Positions 1 through 7,608 of a DNA stretch of 64,000 nt are shown here, piece by piece (positions within the stretch are counted from its first letter, which is position 1; each line of letters starts with the position of its first letter). The stretch comes from Exiguobacterium sp. (GTDB taxonomy: Bacteria; Bacillota; Bacilli; Exiguobacteriales; Exiguobacteriaceae). The notes beneath the pieces were generated by a model. That model worked only from the letters and a program-made list of their open reading frames with translations, made no database searches and was not told where the DNA came from. The position numbers were made by a program, and so were the translations under genes. The DNA lies in contig NZ_JAFIFD010000033.1 in NCBI RefSeq assembly GCF_020832205.1, positions 1-64,000 of the forward strand, written 5' to 3'.

Positions 1-1374
1 GAGGATTTATCGGAAGCCCGTTCGCTCGGAGAGGAAGAGAACGTCGTCCGCATCATGACGGTGCATAAATCAAAAGGGCTCGAGTTCCCGGTGACGATCG
101 TCGCCCAGCTCGGGAAACAGTTCAACAAACGCGATCAAATGCAACGTGTCATCTTCCATAAACAGTACGGCATCTCACTCGATGCGATTGATGTCGTCAC
201 GCGGACGCGCACCGAGACGTTCGTGAAAGAAATGATTCGCCGCGACCTCGACCGGACGATGAAAGCCGAAGAGATGCGTGTCCTGTACGTCGCGTTGACG
301 AGGGCAAAAGAAAAACTGATATTGGTCGGCACCGTCGCCGATCCGGCGAAACAAATAAACGAATGGCTCCATGTCGAACAGACCGGTGCGACACTTGCGG
401 CCGACGCACGCCGCGAGGCGAAGACGTATTTAGACTGGGTCGCCCCGGCGCTATTGAAATTAGAAGGAGCGGCGCCGTTCCTTGAACGGTTCGGACTGCC
501 GGTCTTGTCCGGAACACCGGAAGCGGCGAGATGGACGTATCGTGTCATCGGGGAAGATGATTTGGCCGAGGTCGCGACACTGCAAGAGATGATGGCTCAA
601 CTCCATCACGTGAAGCGGTTCGAAGCAATCGACTTCCCGGTCAAACGAGAAGCAGAAGTGAAAGAGACTGTCCGCCGGGCGTTCGACTACATCTATCCGG
701 CCCAAGTGGCGACGGAGACGGCAGCGAAGCAGACCGTCACCGAGTTGAAGCGGGCGATGCAACTTGAACAAGCGGCGTTTGAAGAGACGTTCCGTCCGAC
801 CGACACACCGTATCGGGAGCCAAAATGGAAACAGACAAAACAGAGCGGTGCTGAACGCGGGACGACGTTGCACCTCTTGTTCCAATTGCTCGACCCGAAC
901 GTGCCGATCGCCCCGCAAATCGACCGGCTCGAGACGCATAACATGTTGAGCCCGATCGAAGCAGAGACGGCACGACTCGCCATCCCGGATATCGAAACGT
1001 TCTTTGACGCTCCGGTCGGTCAAGCGCTGACAGAGGCGCTTCGCGCAGGCCGTGCTTGGCGCGAGTTGCCGTTCACATACACGGTCCCGGCAGACCGCGT
1101 CAATCCGAACGAGACGTTCTCAGATGAGCGTGTGCTCATCCAAGGGATCATCGACTGTCTGTACAATGACGGGGACACGTACGTCCTCCTTGACTACAAA
1201 TCGGATTCGGTATTGGCGATGAGCGCGTCACGCGAAGAGGCAGCCCGAAAGCTCGTCGACCGGTACACGGTGCAGTTGTCGCTGTACCGTGAGGCCATCG
1301 AGTCGATTTGGGGCATCACCGTCGGCCAGACGCTCATTTACTCATTAGACTTACAAGATGTTGTTGTACTATAA
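1..1374 (+). CDS. addA: ATP-dependent helicase/nuclease subunit A, C-terminal part
   Basis: This is the 3' end of AddA, the UvrD-like helicase and nuclease of the AddAB double-strand-break repair complex. The reading frame is open from base 1, so the gene begins outside the window; 457 codons are present. Helicase motif V (MTVHKSKGLEFP, near the left edge) and motif VI (VLYVALTRAKEKL) are visible. The RecB-family nuclease domain follows, with the metal-binding pieces GTTLHLLFQL, GIIDCL and LLDYKSD. Known AddAB enzymes unwind and resect ends up to a Chi-like site. A terminator follows directly, so this is the last gene of its operon; addB would be expected just upstream. Confidence 0.95.
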   Translation, partial: EDLSEARSLGEEENVVRIMTVHKSKGLEFPVTIVAQLGKQFNKRDQMQRVIFHKQYGISLDAIDVVTRTRTETFVKEMIRRDLDRTMKAEEMRVLYVALTRAKEKLILVGTVADPAKQINEWLHVEQTGATLAADARREAKTYLDWVAPALLKLEGAAPFLERFGLPVLSGTPEAARWTYRVIGEDDLAEVATLQEMMAQLHHVKRFEAIDFPVKREAEVKETVRRAFDYIYPAQVATETAAKQTVTELKRAMQLEQAAFEETFRPTDTPYREPKWKQTKQSGAERGTTLHLLFQLLDPNVPIAPQIDRLETHNMLSPIEAETARLAIPDIETFFDAPVGQALTEALRAGRAWRELPFTYTVPADRVNPNETFSDERVLIQGIIDCLYNDGDTYVLLDYKSDSVLAMSASREEAARKLVDRYTVQLSLYREAIESIWGITVGQTLIYSLDLQDVVVL

Positions 1375-1393
1375 TGTAGACGTGATACGTTGG

Positions 1394-1426
1394 AAGGTGT
1401 ACGGTTATAAACCGTACGCCTTTTGT
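1394..1426 (+). terminator. Rho-independent terminator after addA
   Basis: A 10-bp stem (GGTGTACGGT with ACCGTACGCC, one G-T pair) is followed by TTTTG TTTTG. It separates addA from the two-component pair. Confidence 0.85.
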
Positions 1427-1427
1427 T

Positions 1428-1456
1428 TTGTGCTTATGAAATAAATCCGTTAAAAT
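1428..1456 (+). promoter_or_regulatory. Candidate SigA promoter of the two-component operon
   Basis: TTGTGC, 17-base spacer, TAAAAT, ending 31 bases before the start codon of the response regulator. The -35 box overlaps the tail of the preceding terminator. Confidence 0.5.
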
Positions 1457-1487
1457 AATGAAATGGAATGAAAATGGAGGAATCGTC

Positions 1488-1850
1488 ATGGTAAAAATTC
1501 TACTCGCAGAAGATGAAGAAGTATTACGCATGCTCGTACTAGATACGTTAGAAGACGAAGGCTACGACATCGATGAGGCGCCAGACGGTCTTGAAGCATA
1601 TCGCTTGATTGAACAAAACGAATACGACCTCGTAATCGTTGACCATATGATGCCTGGGATGACCGGACTTGAAGTCATTGAAAAAGTAAGAAAGTTGCCG
1701 GGACGCCAACATACGAAAGTGATGATGTTGACGGCGAAGAGTCAACAATCTGATCGTGATTGCGCGAACGAGATTGGAGTCGATTACTTTATCTCAAAGC
1801 CGTTTAGTCCACTCGAACTTGTGAAGATCATAGGAGGCATCGTGAATTGA
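1488..1850 (+). CDS. Single-domain CheY-like response regulator
   Basis: A 120-residue receiver domain with no output domain. The acidic pocket (AEDEE), the phospho-acceptor aspartate D52 in VIVDHMMPG, the conserved threonine in MLTAKS and the lysine in FISKPF are all present. The ATG at 1488 is chosen because TGGAGG ends 7 bases before it; the upstream in-frame ATG at 1458 has no ribosome site. The stop overlaps the TTG start of the kinase, so the two are translationally coupled. Without a DNA-binding domain the protein probably passes phosphate on or acts by protein contact; the target is unknown. Confidence 0.93.
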   Translation: MVKILLAEDEEVLRMLVLDTLEDEGYDIDEAPDGLEAYRLIEQNEYDLVIVDHMMPGMTGLEVIEKVRKLPGRQHTKVMMLTAKSQQSDRDCANEIGVDYFISKPFSPLELVKIIGGIVN

Positions 1851-4405
1851 ACAGATGGTTTAAACAAAAACTCGGACGTGACATCATGGTCGTCCTCTAT
1901 ACGTTCCTCACGGTCGCTTTAATCGGCTCGGGGATTGCCTACTGGTACGTCGAGGATCGTCTTGAAGCGAACGAGGCCCGTCTTCGTGAAGTCGACGAGC
2001 GCATTAACCGATTGAATGTGCTTTGGGATGAATGGCAAGGAGCGCAGTACGATTCGCGTGGGTATTTGTTGTTTGGCGACATAACAGCCTTTGAGCGGGC
2101 ACGTTCCAAAGAGAATGAGTTCCAACAAGAAATCAATTGGTTCAAGAGCGTCGTTCAAACGCGCCAAGGAGAACTGTTCGCGGAAGACTTGCAAAACTTC
2201 CACGACTTTTACTTTGATGTGATTCTGCCTGTGACGTATGAGTATGGCGAGTCACGGACGGAAGGGGAAGTGAGTGAGATATTCATCGATCCGGACACGA
2301 TCGCCTCCCTCCCGACAGCCCAGCGCTTAATTGATCAAGGAGTCGTCCAGTTCAGTCCGGAACGTGGTATCGACACGCTCGGACCGATCAATCAGATCGA
2401 GACGTCGCTGACGGATTACAAGACGCTCATGAACAGCGAGAAAGAAAAAGTATACGCCGAATGGCGACAAAACAATAATATTTTACAGTTCTTATGGATT
2501 GCGAGCATCGTCTCGTTCGCCGTCTTGATCCTCTTGTTCGTCCAACCGTTCTTACGACGCCAATCCCGTTTAATTTCAAGGCTCTCGGTCGCATCCGACC
2601 GTTTGCTCAAAGGAGAAATCGTCGATTTAAGCGACCAGATGGATCGGGAAGACGAAATCGGGACGATGGCCCGCTCGTTCAATAAGATGGCCGAGACGCT
2701 TCGTGACAACGAGCGTCACTTGATTGAAAAGAACCACGAGTTACAGGCACAACAAGAAGAGTTGATCGCCCAACAAGAAGAGCTCCAGGCGCAACAGCAA
2801 GAACTCGAAGAGATTTTGGAGCAGACCCAACAGAACGAGCAGCACTTGGCGTACCGGAACGAGTTGACGGAGACGCTCGCAGCGCGCGACTCGTTGACGG
2901 CTTATCCGGAAATCATCGAGAAGCTCGTCGCCATCACCGACTCCGAAGTCGGGGCGCTCGTCTTCGTCGATGCGACGGGGTCGTTCTCGGTCACGAGCCA
3001 CGGTTTGAACGAGACGCTCACACGTCAGTTGCTTGACAGTGAGAACTCGGTGTTGACACGGGCGATGACGCTCCGAACGACGGTCCATTCGTCGAAACAA
3101 GTCGCGAGCGACCACCCGCTGCCGTATCCGTACTACATGTATGAGACGGCCGTCCCGGTCCACGACCCGACGGACGACTCGATCATCGCGTTCATCTATC
3201 TCGTCCGCTACAAAGACCGTTTCACGCAGACGCAGATGGGCGACATCATGTCGTTCGCGCGTCAGCTTTCGCTCTCGCTTCTGCGGATGCGTCTCTTCGA
3301 AGAGATGACGCGGGAAAAAGGGAAGACGGAACGAATCCTCGATTCGATCCGCGAGGCGGTCATTTACGTCGAGCATTCGACCGACGACGTGTTCGTCAAC
3401 CGGCCGCTCTATGAGATGTTCCCGGAGCTTGACGACATCACGTCAAGTGAGCTCGCCGAACTATCATGGAACGAGTGGCGTGAGACGATCGCCACGACGG
3501 TCGACCAAGAAGATGATTTCATGACGTATACGGACCGTCTGTTCACGGACGACTTCCCGCATGACAGCGTCAGCTTCTCGATCCGCAAAGGAGAGATGAA
3601 CTTACAGATGTACGCCGAGCGCATCGTCGTCGGCGGTCTCTCGAAAGGGACGCTTCTCGTCTTCCGTGACATCACGAGTGAGACCGAGGCGGAACGCTTG
3701 AAGAGCGAGTTCATCTCGACGATCTCGCACGAGTTGCGCACTCCGCTTTCGTCGATCTATGGATTCACGGAGCTCATGGTCAAGAAGCAGTTGCCAAACG
3801 AGAAACAAGCGAAATATTTGCAGACGATCCACGCTGAGACGGAGCGGTTGACGCACCTCGTCAACGATTTCCTCGACGTTCAGCGCATGGAAGCCGGCAG
3901 CCAGATGTACGACCGGGAACAGCTCGACATCGAGCCGGTCATCCGCGATATGATGACGTTCTATGAGGCGTCATCGCTAAAACACAAGTTCGAGCTCGTC
4001 ACGGTCGACGACCGGCCATATGAATTGTTCGCCGACTGTCAGAAGTTCAAACAGTTGATGAGCAACTTGCTCTCGAACGCTGTGAAGTATTCACCACATG
4101 GTGGAAAAATCACGGTTGAGCTAGCACATCATGACCAGTCGGTATCAATCAAAGTGAAAGACGAAGGAATCGGCATCCCGAGCGATGCGCTCGATCGCCT
4201 ATTTGATAAGTTTTATCGTGTCGACAACTCGGACAGCCGTGAAATCGGCGGCACAGGTCTCGGACTCCCGATTTGCCAGGAAATCGTCCGCGGCCACGCC
4301 GGTCAGATTCACGTCGAGTCGGTCCAACACCAAGGATCGACGTTCACCGTCGTCATCCCGAGCTACGAGCACGCCGTCCGCGAAGAAGCGCAGACGACGG
4401 CTTGA
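1847..4405 (+). CDS. Large membrane sensor histidine kinase (CHASE3-like, HAMP, GAF, PAS, HisKA)
   Basis: An 852-residue kinase starting at TTG, with GGAGG 9 bases upstream. Membrane segments lie at about 12-33 and 212-233. They enclose an extracytoplasmic helical region containing RGYLLFGD, typical of CHASE3 domains. A HAMP domain follows (about 235-287), then a glutamine/glutamate-rich coiled coil (about 290-335), a GAF-like region (about 340-490) and a PAS-like region (about 500-610). The HisKA box carries phospho-acceptor H628 in ISHELRTPL. The ATPase domain has the N box NLLSNAVKYS and the G boxes DEGIGIP and GGTGLGLPI. All catalytic motifs look intact. The ligand cannot be told from sequence; the partner is the overlapping response regulator. 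Confidence 0.93.
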   Translation: MNRWFKQKLGRDIMVVLYTFLTVALIGSGIAYWYVEDRLEANEARLREVDERINRLNVLWDEWQGAQYDSRGYLLFGDITAFERARSKENEFQQEINWFKSVVQTRQGELFAEDLQNFHDFYFDVILPVTYEYGESRTEGEVSEIFIDPDTIASLPTAQRLIDQGVVQFSPERGIDTLGPINQIETSLTDYKTLMNSEKEKVYAEWRQNNNILQFLWIASIVSFAVLILLFVQPFLRRQSRLISRLSVASDRLLKGEIVDLSDQMDREDEIGTMARSFNKMAETLRDNERHLIEKNHELQAQQEELIAQQEELQAQQQELEEILEQTQQNEQHLAYRNELTETLAARDSLTAYPEIIEKLVAITDSEVGALVFVDATGSFSVTSHGLNETLTRQLLDSENSVLTRAMTLRTTVHSSKQVASDHPLPYPYYMYETAVPVHDPTDDSIIAFIYLVRYKDRFTQTQMGDIMSFARQLSLSLLRMRLFEEMTREKGKTERILDSIREAVIYVEHSTDDVFVNRPLYEMFPELDDITSSELAELSWNEWRETIATTVDQEDDFMTYTDRLFTDDFPHDSVSFSIRKGEMNLQMYAERIVVGGLSKGTLLVFRDITSETEAERLKSEFISTISHELRTPLSSIYGFTELMVKKQLPNEKQAKYLQTIHAETERLTHLVNDFLDVQRMEAGSQMYDREQLDIEPVIRDMMTFYEASSLKHKFELVTVDDRPYELFADCQKFKQLMSNLLSNAVKYSPHGGKITVELAHHDQSVSIKVKDEGIGIPSDALDRLFDKFYRVDNSDSREIGGTGLGLPICQEIVRGHAGQIHVESVQHQGSTFTVVIPSYEHAVREEAQTTA

Positions 4406-4417
4406 TCGAAAATATTT

Positions 4418-4448
4418 GAGAGGTATGCGGCCGCATACCTCTCTTTTT
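4418..4448 (+). terminator. Terminator after the kinase gene
   Basis: A perfect 26-base palindrome (GAGAGGTATGCGG and its complement) followed by TTTTTAT. Confidence 0.85.
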
Positions 4449-4523
4449 ATGTCTCGGCTTGACCGGTCACCGGTTTATTCGTGTACAATAAGAATTGTAT
4501 ATGACTAAAAGGGGGATTCATGA

Positions 4524-4904
4524 ATGCCATTGACTGCATTCCTACACACACACGTGACGAGCTGGATCTTACTTCTCGTCTTGTTCGCTGTCGCCTACAT
4601 CGGCTACAAGAATGGCAACAAGAGCGGTAAGATCGCGCATATGGCGTTTCGCCTCATGCTCCTCGTCGCGTTCGGTACAGGTCTTTACTTGTACTTGCAA
4701 TTGAACGGCGGCGGTATGTTCTACCACGTGAAGATCACGGTCGGTTTGTTGACGCTCATCTTCGGGGAGATGACACTCATCCGTCTGAAAAAAAGAAAAC
4801 CTACAACTGCCATGTTTGGCGGTTTCGTGGTACTCTCGCTCGTGACGATTTTCATCGGTTACGCGCTGCCGTACGGCCAGTCGTTTTTCAGCAACTTTAT
4901 TTAA
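4524..4904 (+). CDS. yisL: YisL family (UPF0344) membrane protein
   Basis: A 126-residue protein with four predicted membrane helices (about 10-27, 37-58, 66-86 and 97-118). Length and layout match the YisL/UPF0344 family of Bacillales (DUF1516), whose function is unknown. Family-typical pieces include the N-terminal HTHVTSW and HVKITVGLLTL. The ATG at 4524 follows GGGGG by 8 bases. It stands alone between two terminators. A weak promoter-like pair (TTGACC, 19 bases, TACAAT at 4459-4489) lies upstream. Confidence 0.85.
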   Translation: MPLTAFLHTHVTSWILLLVLFAVAYIGYKNGNKSGKIAHMAFRLMLLVAFGTGLYLYLQLNGGGMFYHVKITVGLLTLIFGEMTLIRLKKRKPTTAMFGGFVVLSLVTIFIGYALPYGQSFFSNFI

Positions 4905-4911
4905 GTCAAAG

Positions 4912-4943
4912 TCCCGCTTCGCACATCGAAGTGGGATTTTTTT
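4912..4943 (+). terminator. Terminator after yisL
   Basis: Stem TCCCGCTTCG with CGAAGTGGGA, 5-base loop, then seven T. Confidence 0.85.
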
Positions 4944-4969
4944 GTTTGTCCTCAAATTATTAGGGGAAA
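4944..4969 (+). promoter_or_regulatory. Candidate SigB promoter of the methyltransferase gene
   Basis: GTTTGT, 14-base spacer, GGGAAA. This fits the SigB pattern GTTTAA-N12-15-GGGWAW known from Bacillus, 37 bases before the start codon. No good SigA promoter is visible in the same gap. Confidence 0.45.
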
Positions 4970-5006
4970 ATAAAAAAATCAGTGATAACGATGATGAGGT
5001 GAAACG

Positions 5007-6008
5007 ATGGATCAACAGATGAATGAATGGTCGCGCGTGCTCCATGCGCGGAGATGGATGAAGCAAACCGAGTCGTTCTTGCCGTTATGGCACGGCTATA
5101 TCGGATATAAGTACGGTTTATTTGATGCGCTCCAAGGCGGGGCGAGCTATGCGGAAATGACGCTCCGCTTGAAGCAGCCGTTGACGAAACTCGCGCTCGA
5201 GCGTTGGCTCGATGTCGGTGTCGCCGTCCGTCATTTGAAGAAGAAAGGATGGCGCTACTACCCGACGCGCAGTCTGAAGTACCAACTGTCCCATGAAGAC
5301 GAGCGCAGCATCGGGTTCATGCTGCAAGAAATGATGGAACTTCATATTCCAGCCTTGATCGCCTATCCGGACTTTTTAGAGTCGGGCAAGCAAAAAACGT
5401 TCGATGGAGCGACGCACGGCCAAGTCGTCGCCCAGACGTCGACACTCGTCGAGACGGTCGCGTTCCCGATCGTCCAACAATTGTTGCGTCAAGCCGACGT
5501 CAAGACGATGCTCGATATCGGTTGTGGTCACGGCGGCTATTTGCGTAAGCTCCATGGCCTCGAGCCGGATTGGAAGTTGACCGGCATTGACTTAGAGGAA
5601 GACGTCATCGAAGAAGCGCGGGAACAAGAGGATACGGGCGAGATTCGATACGAAGTGGCCGACTTTATGGAATGGGACCATGACGAGCGATTCGATGCTG
5701 TCATGATGAACAACATGCTCTATTACTTTTCTCCTGAACAACGGATCGAGTTGCTCGGACGCATGCTCGAAAACTTGGACGAGCAAGGCGTGGCTGTCCT
5801 CGTCACCCCGCTCGCCGAGACGCCGCTCGGTGCTCGGTTCGCCTCGGCGTTCAACGCGTTCATGACGCTTCATGACAATTTATATCCACTCCCGACGATT
5901 CGTGCGCTCCGTCGCCAAATGCAACAAGTCGGCTTCGAGAACGTCCGCTTCATCCCGTTCATCCCGGAAGGTTCTTGGTACATCGTCATCGCCGAGCGAG
6001 GCGTTTGA
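5007..6008 (+). CDS. Class I SAM-dependent methyltransferase with N-terminal helical domain
   Basis: A 333-residue protein. The second half is a Rossmann methyltransferase: motif I MLDIGCGHGGYL (about 170-181), acidic residue at the end of strand 2 in LTGIDLEED, and MMNNMLYYFS after strand 4. The first 150 residues are helical and include a winged-helix-like stretch (YAEMTLRLKQPLTKLALERW), as in dimerising O- or C-methyltransferases. Substrate unknown. It sits just upstream of the carotenoid operon, but that operon has its own strong promoter at 6042, so co-function is only a suggestion. Methylated glucosyl carotenoids are known from related bacteria, which makes the question worth asking. 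ATG at 5007 follows GAGGTGA. Confidence 0.8.
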   Translation: MDQQMNEWSRVLHARRWMKQTESFLPLWHGYIGYKYGLFDALQGGASYAEMTLRLKQPLTKLALERWLDVGVAVRHLKKKGWRYYPTRSLKYQLSHEDERSIGFMLQEMMELHIPALIAYPDFLESGKQKTFDGATHGQVVAQTSTLVETVAFPIVQQLLRQADVKTMLDIGCGHGGYLRKLHGLEPDWKLTGIDLEEDVIEEAREQEDTGEIRYEVADFMEWDHDERFDAVMMNNMLYYFSPEQRIELLGRMLENLDEQGVAVLVTPLAETPLGARFASAFNAFMTLHDNLYPLPTIRALRRQMQQVGFENVRFIPFIPEGSWYIVIAERGV

Positions 6009-6041
6009 CACATCGCGGACACATGGCGAGCCGATTCAGAT

Positions 6042-6070
6042 TTGAACTTGTCTCGACTCATTTCTATAAT
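6042..6070 (+). promoter_or_regulatory. Strong SigA promoter of the carotenoid operon
   Basis: TTGAAC, 17-base spacer, perfect TATAAT, 45 bases before the GTG start of the first desaturase gene. Confidence 0.8.
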
Positions 6071-6114
6071 GGAGTAGAAGCATAAGAGACTATTCACATA
6101 GGGAGTTGTTCAAC

Positions 6115-7608
6115 GTGTCGGATAAAAGAGTTGCAGTCATCGGTGCCGGGCCAGGAGGTCTCGCCGCCGCCATGATGTTGGCGAGCCGCGGTGTGGAAGT
6201 GACCGTGTTCGAGAAACAGCCGTTCGTCGGTGGACGGACGTCACGTCTACAAGTCGGGGAGTTCGCGTTTGATCGTGGCCCGACTTTTTTGAATATGCCT
6301 TACATTTTAGAAGAGATCTTTGAAGAGACGGGTCGAAACCTCCACGACTACGTCGACATGAGACGGCTAGAGCCGATGTATGACCTTTATTTTGACCGAG
6401 GACGACGCGTCTTATCGATGACGACCGATCGCGACGAGATGCACCAGGCGATCGAGGAACAGTTCCCTGGAAACGGTGAAGGGTACGAACGGTTCATGGC
6501 CGAACAGGCGATCAAACTTTCGAAATTGATGCCGGTCCTGCAGACGGCGCATGACAAGTTGACGGACTACGTCTCGACACGCGTGTTGAAGGCGTTACCG
6601 TTTCTATCAATCGGCAAATCACTTTACGATGTGTTGTCGGACTATTTCACGAGCGAAGAACTGAAGTACGCGTTCACGTTCCAGGCTAAATACCTCGGCA
6701 TGTCGGCGTGGGACTGTCCGGGCGGGTTCTCGATCTTATCGTACATGGAGCACGCGTATGGCGTGCATCATCCGATTGGCGGCGTGAACCAGCTTTGTAC
6801 GGCGATGGCCCGTGTCATCGAAGAAGAAGGCGGTTCGATTCGCCTCGGCGAATCGGTCGACCGGTTGTTGCTCGACGGGAAACGTGTGAACGGGCTCGTC
6901 GCGAACAACGTCCATTATGCGTTTGATGAAGTCATCATCGGCGCCGATTTTGCCCAAGCGATGACGTCGCTCGTCCCGGAAGGAACGCTCACGCGTTGGA
7001 GCCCGCAACAGTTGCAGAAGAAGCGCTATTCGTGCTCGACGTTCATGCTCTACCTCGGTCTCGACCGGTTGTATGATGACGTCGGTCACCATACGATCCA
7101 TTTCGCCGACGACTACGAACGGAACGTAAAAGAGATGACGCAAGACTTAAAATTGAGCGACGATTTCTCGTTCTACGTTCAAAACGCGTCTAGAATCGAC
7201 CCGACGCTCGCACCGGCCGGTAAATCGTCATTGTACGTCCTCGTCCCGGTACCGAACAACTTGTCCAACTTGCCATGGGAGACGCTTGAGGCGAAGATGA
7301 CCGAGCGCGTGCTCGATGCGCTCGAGACGCGTTCACCGTATCGAAACGTCCGCAACCATATCGAAGTGATGCAGGCGCTCACGCCGCACGATTGGGAAGC
7401 GTTCGGCGTGTATGAAGGCGCGACGTTCAACTTAGGGCATAACTTGTCGCAAATGATGTACTTCCGTCCGCACAACCAATTCGAAGAGCTTGACCACGTT
7501 TGGCTCGTCGGCGGCGGCACGCATCCCGGAAGCGGATTGCCGACGATTTTTGAGTCGGCGCGCATCACAGCTAACTTGCTTAGGGACCGGGCAGGTGTCG
7601 GCCAATGA
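6115..7608 (+). CDS. Phytoene desaturase-family carotenoid enzyme (third paralog, CrtN/CrtI type)
   Basis: A 497-residue flavoprotein with an N-terminal FAD-binding motif (VAVIGAGPGGLAAAMML, then FEKQPFVGGRTS) and the C-terminal signature GGGTHPGSGLPTIFESARI of the carotenoid desaturase/oxygenase family. GTG at 6115 is preferred: AGGGAG ends 9 bases before it, whereas the TTG at 6106 would touch the ribosome site. It overlaps the next gene by 4 bases. The C-terminal signature differs from both other paralogs here (HPCGGVPIV and HPGGGSPMV), so it is a separate clade. It may introduce extra double bonds or oxidise an end group; CrtNc-type enzymes of other Bacillales are the closest named idea. 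The exact reaction cannot be read from sequence. Confidence 0.85.
   Translation: MSDKRVAVIGAGPGGLAAAMMLASRGVEVTVFEKQPFVGGRTSRLQVGEFAFDRGPTFLNMPYILEEIFEETGRNLHDYVDMRRLEPMYDLYFDRGRRVLSMTTDRDEMHQAIEEQFPGNGEGYERFMAEQAIKLSKLMPVLQTAHDKLTDYVSTRVLKALPFLSIGKSLYDVLSDYFTSEELKYAFTFQAKYLGMSAWDCPGGFSILSYMEHAYGVHHPIGGVNQLCTAMARVIEEEGGSIRLGESVDRLLLDGKRVNGLVANNVHYAFDEVIIGADFAQAMTSLVPEGTLTRWSPQQLQKKRYSCSTFMLYLGLDRLYDDVGHHTIHFADDYERNVKEMTQDLKLSDDFSFYVQNASRIDPTLAPAGKSSLYVLVPVPNNLSNLPWETLEAKMTERVLDALETRSPYRNVRNHIEVMQALTPHDWEAFGVYEGATFNLGHNLSQMMYFRPHNQFEELDHVWLVGGGTHPGSGLPTIFESARITANLLRDRAGVGQ

Noticed and set aside
1458-1487. Longer start for the response regulator at the ATG 1458
   Set aside because: No ribosome site before it, and it adds ten residues not found in receiver domains; ATG 1488 has TGGAGG at ideal spacing.
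2741-3376. 211-codon minus-strand frame opposite the sensor kinase, rich in Arg, Leu and Asp
   Set aside because: Composition is that of an antisense shadow of the coiled-coil and GAF regions; no independent start signal.
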